Assembly: GCF_029245835.1 (NCBI RefSeq)
Contig: NZ_JAQWOO010000067.1
Span: forward strand, 1-57,355
Length of the DNA: 57,355 bases
Direction of reading: 5' to 3'
Source: Algibacter sp.
GTDB lineage: Bacteria > Bacteroidota > Bacteroidia > Flavobacteriales > Flavobacteriaceae
This document shows positions 7,813 through 15,998 of the stretch, one piece after another. A program made the translations under genes and the position numbers. Position 1 is the first letter of the stretch; every line of letters starts with the position of its first letter. The notes under the pieces are model-generated. The model made no database searches. It was not told where the DNA came from and saw only the letters and a list, made by a program, of their open reading frames with translations.

Positions 7813-8466
7813 TTAAGACTTTACAGCCGTAACCATAACTTTCAATTCCATATCATCATTAATAAATTTATCACCTAAATTATCAAAAATAGATTTAGAA
7901 CCATATTTTACGTTCCATTTAGTTCTGTCTATAGAAAACGTTTCACTAGTAAGTGTAATAACGCCATTTTCATTGCTTACAGTTACAGGAAATGTTACAT
8001 TATTCTTAGCATCTTTAAGAGATAAATTGCCAGAAAGCATCATTTTACCTTCAACTTCCGCTAAGCCAGTAATGGTAAAACCAGCACTTGGGTGTTTTTC
8101 AACATCAAAAAAGTCTTGATTTGTTAAATGCGCTTTAAGTTTTGCATTTCCTTTATCATCTGCAGGAATATCTGTAACAACTATGGATGTCATATCAATG
8201 ATGAAAGACCCACCAACAATTTTTCCGTCAGTAACATCTAATACACCGCGCTCAATACTAATAGTACCGTTATGAGATCCTGTAGGTTTAAAACCTTTCC
8301 ATTCAATAATTGAAGCTTCATTGTTTACGTTGTAAATTTCAGAGTTAACAGTTTTTTCAACTGCTTCAGCCGCAGTAGTTGTAGCTTCTTTTGCTTTGTC
8401 TTTGCATCCAGTAATAGAAATAATTAAAGCAGTGATAAATAAGATTTTTAAAAAATTCTTTTTCAT
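7813..8466 (-). CDS. YceI-family lipoprotein
   Basis: A 217-residue protein with a lipoprotein signal: MKKNFLKILF, hydrophobic core, then the lipobox ISITGC, so the cysteine is probably lipidated and the protein sits in the cell envelope. The remainder is a YceI beta-barrel (lipocalin-like) domain: VNNEASIIEWKGFKPTGSHNG, GKIVGGSFIIDMTSI, and KHPSAGFTITG. YceI proteins bind long isoprenoid lipids; the ligand here is unknown. A longer frame could begin at 8490, but the perfect -7 box at 8492-8499 would put transcription start below it, so the ATG at 8466 is preferred. Confidence 0.9.
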   Translation of the reverse strand: MKKNFLKILFITALIISITGCKDKAKEATTTAAEAVEKTVNSEIYNVNNEASIIEWKGFKPTGSHNGTISIERGVLDVTDGKIVGGSFIIDMTSIVVTDIPADDKGNAKLKAHLTNQDFFDVEKHPSAGFTITGLAEVEGKMMLSGNLSLKDAKNNVTFPVTVSNENGVITLTSETFSIDRTKWNVKYGSKSIFDNLGDKFINDDMELKVMVTAVKS

Positions 8467-8491
8467 TTTAAAATATTTTAGTGTTATCATA

Positions 8492-8499
8492 CAAAATTA
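8492..8499 (-). promoter_or_regulatory. Promoter -7 box of the YceI-like gene
   Basis: On the minus strand this reads TAATTTTG, a perfect TAnnTTTG box, 25 bp upstream of the lipoprotein start at 8466. It decides the start choice for that gene. Confidence 0.6.
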
Positions 8500-8561
8500 G
8501 GTATTCATCATCAGAAAAAAAATTAAAATTATTTTAATGACATTATGACATTTTTATAATA

Positions 8562-8580
8562 TTGGCAGTACTTTTGCCAA
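8562..8580 (+). promoter_or_regulatory. grpE promoter overlapped by a palindrome
   Basis: The perfect -7 box TACTTTTG (8569-8576) lies within an inverted repeat TTGGCA-N7-TGCCAA (8562-8567 and 8574/8575-8580). A protein bound to the palindrome would cover the promoter, as expected for a heat-shock repressor. It does not match the CIRCE element (TTAGCACTC-N9-GAGTGCTAA). The start codon of grpE is 38 bp further on. Confidence 0.5.
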
Positions 8581-8614
8581 CTTAAATTTAAGATTGAAAA
8601 AATTTGAATTTACC

Positions 8615-9163
8615 ATGAGTAAAAAAAATAAAAGCGATATAGAAAACGATCAAGTTGAATCTGCTCAAGCAGAAACAGTTGAAGTTGAAGAGCAAGTAGT
8701 GGAGGAGCTAACAAAGGAAGAAAAACTTGAAGGAGAATTAAAGCAAGAAAAAGATAAGTTTTTGCGTTTGTTTGCAGAGTTTGAAAATTATAAAAGGCGC
8801 ACAGCAAAAGAGCGTATTGAATTGTTTTCAACAGCTAGTGAGGATGTTATGAAAACATTGTTGCCAGTTTTAGATGATTTTGAACGTGCATTAACGCATA
8901 TTGAAGATGATAAAGAAGCTGAAGAGTTACGTAAAGGTGTTCTGTTAATTTATCAAAAATTAGTAAAAACTTTAGAGCAAAAAGGCTTAAAGCTTATAGA
9001 GGTTAATAAAGGTGATACATTTAACGCTGATAACCACGAAGCTATTACACAAATACCGGCACCAACTGATGACTTGAAAGGTAAAATTATCGATATCGTT
9101 GAAAAAGGATACCTTTTAGGAGAAAAAGTAATTCGTTTTCCAAAAGTTGTTATAGGGCAATAA
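8615..9163 (+). CDS. grpE: Nucleotide exchange factor GrpE
   Basis: A 182-residue cytoplasmic protein that releases ADP from DnaK. The acidic, disordered N-terminus and the helix EGELKQEKDKFLRLFAEFEN lead into the GrpE core: YKRRTAKERIELF, LLPVLDDFERAL, and the C-terminal beta domain with FNADNHEAITQIP and VIRFPKVVIGQ. ATG at 8615 (MSKKNKSD) is preferred over a TTG seven codons earlier because it matches the normal GrpE beginning. dnaJ follows after 50 bp, forming a chaperone operon; dnaK itself is not nearby. Confidence 0.95.
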   Translation: MSKKNKSDIENDQVESAQAETVEVEEQVVEELTKEEKLEGELKQEKDKFLRLFAEFENYKRRTAKERIELFSTASEDVMKTLLPVLDDFERALTHIEDDKEAEELRKGVLLIYQKLVKTLEQKGLKLIEVNKGDTFNADNHEAITQIPAPTDDLKGKIIDIVEKGYLLGEKVIRFPKVVIGQ

Positions 9164-9213
9164 TAATATAAATTAAAAAGTCCTTTTTGATAGAGAGGAT
9201 TTAGAATAGGAAT

Positions 9214-10338
9214 ATGGCTAAAAGAGATTATTACGAAATATTAGGTATCAATAAAAGCGCAAGTACCGCTGAAATAAAAAAAGCTTACAGAAAAAAGGCT
9301 ATTGAATTTCACCCTGATAAAAACCCTGATGATAAAGACGCAGAAGCTAAATTTAAAGAAGCTGCTGAAGCTTATGAAATATTAAGCGACGACAATAAAA
9401 AAGCACGTTACGACCAGTATGGGCACCAAGCCTTTGAGAATGGCGGCGGTGGTTTTGGCGGCGGCGGTATGAATATGGATGACATATTCAGTCAGTTTGG
9501 AGATATCTTTGGCGGAGGCGGAGGCTTTGGCGGCGGTTTCTCTGGTTTTGGCGGTGGTGGAGGCCAGCGTCGTGTTAAGGGAAGTAATCTCCGTATTCGA
9601 GTAAAACTGACTTTAGAAGAAATTGCAATAGGTGTTGAAAAGAAAGTAAAAGTAAAACGTAAAGTTCAAGCACCAGGTACTACTTATAAAACCTGTTCTA
9701 CATGTAATGGAGCAGGGCAAGTAACCCGAATAGCAAATACTATTTTAGGCAGAATGCAAACCTCGGCACCTTGTAATGTATGTGGCGGTGCAGGACAAAC
9801 TATTGATAAAAAACCAAGTGATGCAGACGCACAAGGTTTAAAAGTTACTGAAGAAACTGTATCTATAAAAATACCTGCAGGTGTTGTTGATGGCATGCAG
9901 CTTAAGGTTTCTGGTAAAGGTAACGAAGCTCCTGGAAATGGAATTTCTGGAGATTTAATTGTTGTTATTGAAGAAGAAACTCACGATAAATTACAGCGTG
10001 AAGGTGATAATTTACATTACGATTTATATGTAAGTTTTCCCGATGCTGTTTTAGGAACTTCAAAAGAAATTGATACGGTTACAGGAAAAGTACGTATAAA
10101 GGTTGAATCTGGTGTGCAATCTGGTAAAATTTTACGCTTACGCGGAAAAGGAATCCCAAGCATAAATGGTTACGGTAAGGGAGATTTGTTAGTACATGTA
10201 AATGTGTGGACTCCAAAAACACTAAATAAACAGCAAAAAGACTTTTTTGAAGCTATGCAAGAGGATGAACATTTTGTTCCAAAACCCGAAAGTTCTGATA
10301 AATCTTTCTTTGAAAAAGTAAAAGATATGTTTTCCTAA
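9214..10338 (+). CDS. dnaJ: Chaperone DnaJ (Hsp40) with a reduced zinc domain
   Basis: A 374-residue co-chaperone that delivers substrates to DnaK and triggers its ATPase. The J domain covers residues 1-70 with HPD at 33-35. A long Gly/Phe region at 75-118 follows, then the cysteine-rich domain and two beta-sandwich substrate domains, ending in a short C-terminal helix. Only two zinc motifs are present, CSTCNGAG (161-168) and CNVCGGAG (187-194). The classical enzyme has four, and here PSDADAQG stands where the others would be. One zinc ion could still be bound by the four cysteines. Flavobacterial DnaJ proteins often look like this, from memory. Confidence 0.95.
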   Translation: MAKRDYYEILGINKSASTAEIKKAYRKKAIEFHPDKNPDDKDAEAKFKEAAEAYEILSDDNKKARYDQYGHQAFENGGGGFGGGGMNMDDIFSQFGDIFGGGGGFGGGFSGFGGGGGQRRVKGSNLRIRVKLTLEEIAIGVEKKVKVKRKVQAPGTTYKTCSTCNGAGQVTRIANTILGRMQTSAPCNVCGGAGQTIDKKPSDADAQGLKVTEETVSIKIPAGVVDGMQLKVSGKGNEAPGNGISGDLIVVIEEETHDKLQREGDNLHYDLYVSFPDAVLGTSKEIDTVTGKVRIKVESGVQSGKILRLRGKGIPSINGYGKGDLLVHVNVWTPKTLNKQQKDFFEAMQEDEHFVPKPESSDKSFFEKVKDMFS

Positions 10339-10374
10339 AGAAACAATCTTTTAGTTAATTGTAATATTATATGA

Positions 10375-10401
10375 AAATCCGCTTTTTAAGCGGATTTTTT
10401 T
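10375..10401 (+). terminator. Terminator of the grpE-dnaJ operon
   Basis: AAATCCGCTT and AAGCGGATTT form a 10-bp stem around a 3-base loop and run into T residues, 37 bp after the dnaJ stop codon. Confidence 0.85.
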
Positions 10402-10454
10402 ATCTAAAAAAAGAAGAAAATTAATAGTTTTGCTATTAGTATTGAAAAAAAAAC

Positions 10455-10462
10455 TATATTTG
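10455..10462 (+). promoter_or_regulatory. Promoter of a possible small RNA
   Basis: TATATTTG is a perfect -7 box and TTTTG at 10428-10432 lies 22 bp upstream, within the 17-23 bp spacing of Bacteroidota promoters. No protein-coding frame begins for more than 250 bp, and a terminator-like hairpin follows within 90 bp. Confidence 0.5.
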
Positions 10463-10465
10463 AAT

Positions 10466-10552
10466 ATCACTAATTTATTTTAGTGATAATTTTTCTTTTT
10501 CATAGCAATTTTTTTCCCATCCTTAATTTTATTAAGGGTGGGTTTTGTTTTT
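10466..10552 (+). ncRNA. Putative small RNA with two hairpins
   Basis: Downstream of a good promoter, TATCACTAA (10465-10473) pairs with TTAGTGATA (10480-10488). After a T-rich linker containing CTTTTTCATAGC, the segment CCCATCCTTAAT (10516-10527) pairs with ATTAAGGGTGGG (10531-10542), one mismatch, and is followed by TTTTGTTTTTT. This is the layout of an approximately 85-nt independently transcribed RNA with an intrinsic terminator. The first repeat starts at or just before the expected transcription start, so it could instead be an operator. It might belong to the Flavo-1 RNA family, but I could not check the consensus. The remaining gap to 10726 holds nothing clear. Confidence 0.45.
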
Positions 10553-10726
10553 TAGTGGAACTCTAATTTGATAAGTATGAAATATCAAATTAAGTTAGAC
10601 GTTTGAACTAATCCATAATTTTTCACAGCATCTATTATTTAAATCATAATTATTACCAAAAGCGTTAAGTGTCAAGACTAAACATTTAATATATTTACGT
10701 TATTACTAGTCAATAAAAAAATCAGT

Positions 10727-11653
10727 ATGAATAACTTACTTGAAGTTAATAATGTTTCTAAATATTTTGGAGATTTTAAAGCTTTAAATGATGTATCGAT
10801 TAGCATTCCAAGAGGAAGTATTTTCGGACTCCTAGGGCCTAACGGTGCAGGAAAAACAACGCTTATACGTGTTATCAACCAAATAACTATGCCAGATTCA
10901 GGTTCGGTAATTTTAGATGGAGAGCCTCTTAGTCAAAAGCATATTATGGATATTGGTTATTTACCAGAAGAACGTGGTTTATATAAATCCATGAAAGTAG
11001 GCGAACAAGCTATATACTTAGCGCAATTAAAAGGGTTAAGTAAGGCAGAAGCGAAAAAACGATTAAAATATTGGTTTGAACGTTTAGAGATTGGAGATTG
11101 GTGGGATAAAAAAATTCAAGAACTTTCAAAAGGTATGGCACAAAAAATACAATTTGTAGTTACGGTGCTCCATGAACCAAAGTTGTTGATTTTTGACGAA
11201 CCCTTTTCGGGCTTCGATCCAATAAATGCTAACTTAATTAAAGATGAAATTTTACGACTACGCGAAAACGGAGCTACAGTTATTTTTTCTACTCATAGAA
11301 TGGAATCTGTTGAGGAGTTATGTGATGATATTGCTTTGATACATAAATCAAATAAAATATTAGATGGTAATTTGGTAGATGTCAAGCGTCAATATAAAAT
11401 CAATACTTATGAAGTTGGTATAAGAGCTAAAAATCAAATGCTCTTAGAACAGGAATTGTCTGAAAAATTTAATGTTTCTAAGGCTAATTTTAAAACTTTA
11501 GAAGATGAACTTAAACTAAATATTAAGCTCCAACAAAATGGAAAACCAAATGATTTATTGAGTTATCTAACCCAAAAAGGTGAAGTGTCTCATTTTGTAG
11601 AGCTTATACCAAGTGTAAACGATATTTTTATTCAAGCTGTTAATAATAATTGA
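10727..11653 (+). CDS. ABC transporter ATP-binding protein (NatA-like)
   Basis: A 308-residue ATPase. Walker A is GPNGAGKTT at 37-45, the signature LSKGMAQ at 133-139, Walker B LLIFDEP at 153-159, and the H-loop STHRMES near 189. The region after about 215 matches the DUF4162 tail often found on this group. It starts a close-packed unit and lies 3 bp before its permease, so the two make an ABC-2 exporter. Related pairs move sodium, antibiotics or polymers; the substrate here is unknown. A weak -7 box (TATATTTA, 10690-10697) lies upstream. Confidence 0.92.
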   Translation: MNNLLEVNNVSKYFGDFKALNDVSISIPRGSIFGLLGPNGAGKTTLIRVINQITMPDSGSVILDGEPLSQKHIMDIGYLPEERGLYKSMKVGEQAIYLAQLKGLSKAEAKKRLKYWFERLEIGDWWDKKIQELSKGMAQKIQFVVTVLHEPKLLIFDEPFSGFDPINANLIKDEILRLRENGATVIFSTHRMESVEELCDDIALIHKSNKILDGNLVDVKRQYKINTYEVGIRAKNQMLLEQELSEKFNVSKANFKTLEDELKLNIKLQQNGKPNDLLSYLTQKGEVSHFVELIPSVNDIFIQAVNNN

Positions 11654-11656
11654 TTT

Positions 11657-12970
11657 ATGAACCATTTACCGCTTATTATAAAACGAGAATATTTAACTAA
11701 GGTTAAAAATAAATCGTTTATTATCATGACTTTTTTGAGTCCTTTAATATTTATGTCACTAATTGCTGTTGTTGCTTATTTAACACAATTAAACAAAAAT
11801 AAAATTAGAGTCGTATCTATTCTAGATGAATCTGGATTGGTAAGTAATGTTTTTAAAAATTCTGAGAACACGTCTTATAATATTCTAGAAGGTATGTCTC
11901 TTGATGATGCAAAAGCACTGGTCCAAGAATCAGAGGGCTACGGATTATTATATGTTAATGCTATTTCAGAAGAAAAACTTACCTCGGAAAACTTGACATT
12001 TTATTCAGAAGAATCACCATCATTAACTTTAATTTCAAATTTAGAAGGTAAAATTCAATCAGAATTAACATTACAAAATAGAATTAAAGAAGGTATAGAT
12101 ATTGATAAATTAAAGGCTACAAAAGTAAACATTGAAATTAATCAGGAGAGTTTTGAAGGTGAAAAAACATCAAAAGTAGATAGTGTTGTAAAACTTATTT
12201 TTGGTGGTGCAGCAGGGTATTTACTGTTCATGTTCATTATTATATATGGAAACATGATTATGCGAAGTGTTATTGAAGAAAAAACCAGTAGAATTATAGA
12301 AGTTATAATTTCTTCAGTAAAACCAGTGCAATTAATGCTTGGAAAAATTATTGGAACATCGTTGGCTGGAATAACACAATTTGTAATTTGGGTTATTTTA
12401 GGAGGTGTTTTAATGACTGTGGCTTCACTAATTCTAGGCATAGACATGTCGGAAATGCAAACGCCACAACAACAAATCATGGAGCAGGCTATGGAAAACC
12501 CAGAAGTAAATGTTCAACTTCAAAATAGTATTACAGCTTTTTATAACTTACCATTAGCTAATTTAGTTGTAGCATTTCTTTTGTTCTTTATTGGCGGTTA
12601 CTTATTGTACAGCTCATTATATGCAGCCATTGGAGCAGCTGTTGATAATGAAACCGATACACAGCAGTTTATGCTGCCTATAATTATGCCACTGGTTTTA
12701 GCCGTTTATATTGGTATATTTACAGTTATTGAAGACCCCCACGGAACGGTTTCAACGGTGTTTTCGTTTATACCCTTAACATCACCCGTGGTTATGCTCA
12801 TGCGAATTCCTTTTGGTGTCCCAATTTGGCAACAAGTATTATCTTTATTAATATTGGTAGGGTCATTTATGTTTACAGTTTGGTTTGCAGCAAAAATATA
12901 TCGCGTTGGAATTTTAATGTATGGCAAGAAACCGAGCTATAAAGAGTTGATTAAATGGATTAAATATTAA
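11657..12970 (+). CDS. ABC-2 type permease (NatB/YhaP-like)
   Basis: A 437-residue membrane protein. One transmembrane helix near residues 22-43 is followed by a large external domain (about 45-175) and then five or six further helices, including FIIIYGNMIMRSVIEEKTSRIIEV cut by the conserved EEKTSRIIE cytoplasmic motif. This is the ABC2_membrane_3 layout. It forms the channel for the ATPase encoded 3 bp upstream. The next gene starts 1 bp after the stop, so translation is probably coupled. The substrate is not evident. Confidence 0.9.
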   Translation: MNHLPLIIKREYLTKVKNKSFIIMTFLSPLIFMSLIAVVAYLTQLNKNKIRVVSILDESGLVSNVFKNSENTSYNILEGMSLDDAKALVQESEGYGLLYVNAISEEKLTSENLTFYSEESPSLTLISNLEGKIQSELTLQNRIKEGIDIDKLKATKVNIEINQESFEGEKTSKVDSVVKLIFGGAAGYLLFMFIIIYGNMIMRSVIEEKTSRIIEVIISSVKPVQLMLGKIIGTSLAGITQFVIWVILGGVLMTVASLILGIDMSEMQTPQQQIMEQAMENPEVNVQLQNSITAFYNLPLANLVVAFLLFFIGGYLLYSSLYAAIGAAVDNETDTQQFMLPIIMPLVLAVYIGIFTVIEDPHGTVSTVFSFIPLTSPVVMLMRIPFGVPIWQQVLSLLILVGSFMFTVWFAAKIYRVGILMYGKKPSYKELIKWIKY

Positions 12971-12971
12971 A

Positions 12972-13901
12972 ATGCAAGACAACGTAAAAGAACATATTGA
13001 AGATCGTGTAAACAAAGTTGAGCAAGTCATAACAGACAGTTCTTTATGGGAAAAATTTCTAGAATTTCTAGAATTTAAAATCATAGATTTCACTACGGGA
13101 ACTGGAGAGAACGCTCACGATATAGTATTAAAGGTAAAGTATGCTTTATTAGTTATTTTAGTTGTACTTGCTACAACATATTTTTTAAGATGGGTAAAAC
13201 GCCTAGTAACTAAAAATATGCCAACTAGTGATAAAGCAAAATTTACTACTGTTTTTTCTTTTGCTAGATGGATTATTTATATCATTGTACTTCTTGTTGT
13301 TTTTGATTCTATAGGAATAAATGTTACAGCTGTTTTTGCAGCCTCAGCAGCACTACTTATTGGTGTTGGTTTAGCACTTCAAACGCTTTTTCAAGATATT
13401 TTATCTGGTATATTTATTTTAGTAGATCAATCTGTTCATGTTGGCGATATTATAGAAATAGAGGGTAAAGTAGGAAGAGTAGAGGAAATTAAATTAAGAA
13501 CAACAAGAGCAGTAACTATAGATAATAAGGTTTTAGTTATTCCTAACCATTTATATTTAGAAAATAGTTTGTATAACTGGACACAAAACGGCACAATAAC
13601 TAGAGAGTCAGTAAATGTTGGTGTCGCTTATGGTAGCGATGTACAATTGGTTAAAAACCTTTTAATTCAAGCGGCAAGTACACATCCAAATGTGCTTAGT
13701 GAGCCAGAGCCAATGGTACTATTTACAGATTTTGGCGATAGTTCTCTAAATTTTAAAATTATATTTACTATTAACGATAGTTTCAAAGCCCAGTTTCCTA
13801 AAAGTGATATTCGTTTTGAAATTGATAAGCTTTTTAGAGAAAACAATATAAGCATACCATTCCCTCAAAGAGATATCCATATTATTCAAAAACCACAGTA
13901 A
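12972..13901 (+). CDS. Small-conductance mechanosensitive channel (MscS family)
   Basis: A 309-residue inner-membrane protein that opens under membrane tension to release solutes. After a helical N-terminus come three transmembrane segments (about 55-145). The pore helix and MscS beta domain read ALLIGVGLALQTLFQD and VHVGDIIEIEGKVGRVEEI, with RTTRAVTIDNKVLVIPNH next. The C-terminal alpha/beta domain ends IPFPQRDIHI, a typical MscS ending. It is packed in one unit with an ABC exporter and downstream envelope genes, so osmotic or envelope homeostasis is a fair inference. Confidence 0.93.
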   Translation: MQDNVKEHIEDRVNKVEQVITDSSLWEKFLEFLEFKIIDFTTGTGENAHDIVLKVKYALLVILVVLATTYFLRWVKRLVTKNMPTSDKAKFTTVFSFARWIIYIIVLLVVFDSIGINVTAVFAASAALLIGVGLALQTLFQDILSGIFILVDQSVHVGDIIEIEGKVGRVEEIKLRTTRAVTIDNKVLVIPNHLYLENSLYNWTQNGTITRESVNVGVAYGSDVQLVKNLLIQAASTHPNVLSEPEPMVLFTDFGDSSLNFKIIFTINDSFKAQFPKSDIRFEIDKLFRENNISIPFPQRDIHIIQKPQ

Positions 13902-13920
13902 ATTTAAAATCAACCAGGGA

Positions 13921-14814
13921 ATGAATCAAAGGATAATAAAAGAAACTAGGTGTGTATTGGTGGTATGTTTCTTATTTGTTTTTCAATTTTCAATAGCGCA
14001 ACTCACAGATTTAGCACGGTTAGAGTATTCATTTATTCCTCAAAGTAATTCTGAAGATCAGTACACAAGATTAAGGGCAATTTTAAATTATCCAATAGAA
14101 GTTAAAGAAGGTAGTTATTTAATAGTTGGAGCAGAGTATAACCGTATTTTTCTTAATTTAGAAGAGAATTATCCATTTGACACATCAGTTTTAGATAGAA
14201 TTCATATCATAGATTTAAACATTGGCTATACCTTTAAATGGAATGAAAAATGGCGATTGGGAGCAAAGTTTAACCCAAGAATTGCCTCTACACTTAATAA
14301 ATCTTTAAATGCAGATGATTTTTTTATGAATGGAGGCGTCTTTTTAATAAATGATAGAACTAAAGACGACAATTTAAAACGGCCCTACCGTTTAATTTTA
14401 GGGCTAACATATAATGCTACTACAGGGATACCATTTCCGTTACCCTTCATAAGTTATTATAGAAAAATTAATGAAGACTGGAGTTTTAATGCGGGTGTAC
14501 CAAAATCTAATTTAAAATATACATTTAATAAAGAAAATATCGTGCAGGCATTTGTTGGGCTAGACGGTTACTTAGCTCATCTACAAGATACTGTTGAAAT
14601 AAATGGACAAAATATAGATCATATTTCATTATCTGTAGCTGTTGGTGGACTTGGGTACGAATATTGCTTTACAAAACATTTAGTAGCTTATATGTATACA
14701 GGCTATACATTTAGACTAAACAATGTATTACGTAACAAAAATAGAGATGAAGTTTTTAAATTGAATGATGTTAACGCATTTTATTTAAGAACCGGACTTA
14801 AATTTAAAATATAA
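13921..14814 (+). CDS. DUF6268-like outer-membrane barrel protein
   Basis: A 297-residue exported protein. Residues 1-27 form a signal peptide (VLVVCFLFVFQFSIAQ, cleavage after AQ). The rest alternates short aromatic-rich beta strands (GYTFKWNEKWRLGAKF, YRLILGLTYNATTG, VAYMYTGYTFRLNNV) and ends in a strand finishing KFKI, as in small outer-membrane barrels. The LxxLARLEYSFIPQS beginning recalls DUF6268 proteins. It lies 19 bp after the channel gene and 2 bp before a response regulator, in the same apparent operon. The function is unknown. Confidence 0.65.
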   Translation: MNQRIIKETRCVLVVCFLFVFQFSIAQLTDLARLEYSFIPQSNSEDQYTRLRAILNYPIEVKEGSYLIVGAEYNRIFLNLEENYPFDTSVLDRIHIIDLNIGYTFKWNEKWRLGAKFNPRIASTLNKSLNADDFFMNGGVFLINDRTKDDNLKRPYRLILGLTYNATTGIPFPLPFISYYRKINEDWSFNAGVPKSNLKYTFNKENIVQAFVGLDGYLAHLQDTVEINGQNIDHISLSVAVGGLGYEYCFTKHLVAYMYTGYTFRLNNVLRNKNRDEVFKLNDVNAFYLRTGLKFKI

Positions 14815-14816
14815 AT

Positions 14817-15980
14817 ATGTCAAAAATATTAGTAATAGAAGATGAAGCGGCGATTAGACGTGTGCTTGTTAAGATTCTTTCCGAAGAAAATGAAGCTTAT
14901 AAAGTAGATGAAGCAGAAGATGGTTTATCAGGTATTGAAAAGATAAAAAATGAAGATTTCGATTTAATACTTTGCGATATTAAAATGCCAAAAATGGATG
15001 GTGTTGAAGTTTTAGAAGCTGTTAAAAAAATAAAACCCGAAATTCCAATAGTCATGATTTCTGGTCATGGTGATTTGGATACAGCTGTGAATACGATGCG
15101 ATTAGGAGCTTTTGATTATATCTCAAAACCACCTGATTTAAACCGTTTACTAAATACCGTTAGAAATGCTTTAGATAGAAAAGAATTGGTTGTAGAAAAC
15201 AAAATTCTAAAAAAGAAGGTTAGTAAAAAATATGAAATGATTGGTAATAGTGATGCTATTTCACAAATCAAAGATATTATTGATAAAGTGGCTCCAACTG
15301 ACGCACGTGTGTTAATTACAGGTCCAAATGGGACAGGTAAAGAATTAGTAGCACATTGGTTACACCAAAAGAGCGATCGTGCTCAAGGTAATTTAATTGA
15401 AGTGAATTGTGCTGCCATACCTAGTGAGCTTATTGAAAGCGAATTATTTGGTCATGTAAAAGGCGCTTTTACAAGTGCTAATAAAGATAGGGCAGGGAAA
15501 TTTGAAGCCGCCAATGGAGGTACTATTTTTCTGGATGAAATAGGAGATATGAGTCTTTCAGCTCAAGCTAAAGTGTTACGTGCCTTACAAGAAAGTAAAG
15601 TGCAACGTGTTGGTAGTGATAAGGATATTAAAGTAGATGTTCGCGTTGTTGCAGCAACAAACAAAAATTTAAAAAAGGAAATTGAAGAGGGCAGATTCCG
15701 TGAAGATTTATATCACCGGTTAGCGGTAATTTTAATTAAAGTTCCTGCTCTGAATGATAGACGAGAGGATATTCCATTATTGGTAAATCATTTCTCTAAT
15801 AAAATAGCAAGCGAACAAGGAACGGTTAAAAAAGCATTTTCAGAAAAAGCAATAAAGCTGCTTCAAGAATATGATTGGACAGGAAATATTAGAGAACTTC
15901 GTAATGTTATTGAACGATTAATTATCTTAGGAGGCAGCGAAGTAAGCGAGCAAGATGTAAAACTATTTGCGTCAAAGTAA
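14817..15980 (+). CDS. Sigma-54-dependent response regulator lacking an HTH domain
   Basis: A 387-residue NtrC-type activator. The receiver domain spans 1-120, with phospho-acceptor Asp54 in LCDIKMP and Lys104 in YISKP. The AAA+ domain spans about 138-360: Walker A GPNGTGKE 169-176, the sigma-54 contact loop GAFTSA at 216-221, Walker B TIFLDEIGD near 236-244, and arginine-finger segment FREDLYHRLAV. The protein stops soon after NIRELRNVIERL, so the usual Fis-type DNA-binding helix-turn-helix is missing. The stop is clean and the next gene starts 18 bp on, so this is not an evident frameshift. No histidine kinase is adjacent. Confidence 0.92.
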   Translation: MSKILVIEDEAAIRRVLVKILSEENEAYKVDEAEDGLSGIEKIKNEDFDLILCDIKMPKMDGVEVLEAVKKIKPEIPIVMISGHGDLDTAVNTMRLGAFDYISKPPDLNRLLNTVRNALDRKELVVENKILKKKVSKKYEMIGNSDAISQIKDIIDKVAPTDARVLITGPNGTGKELVAHWLHQKSDRAQGNLIEVNCAAIPSELIESELFGHVKGAFTSANKDRAGKFEAANGGTIFLDEIGDMSLSAQAKVLRALQESKVQRVGSDKDIKVDVRVVAATNKNLKKEIEEGRFREDLYHRLAVILIKVPALNDRREDIPLLVNHFSNKIASEQGTVKKAFSEKAIKLLQEYDWTGNIRELRNVIERLIILGGSEVSEQDVKLFASK

Positions 15981-15998
15981 TTTTTTAAACCATTAAAA

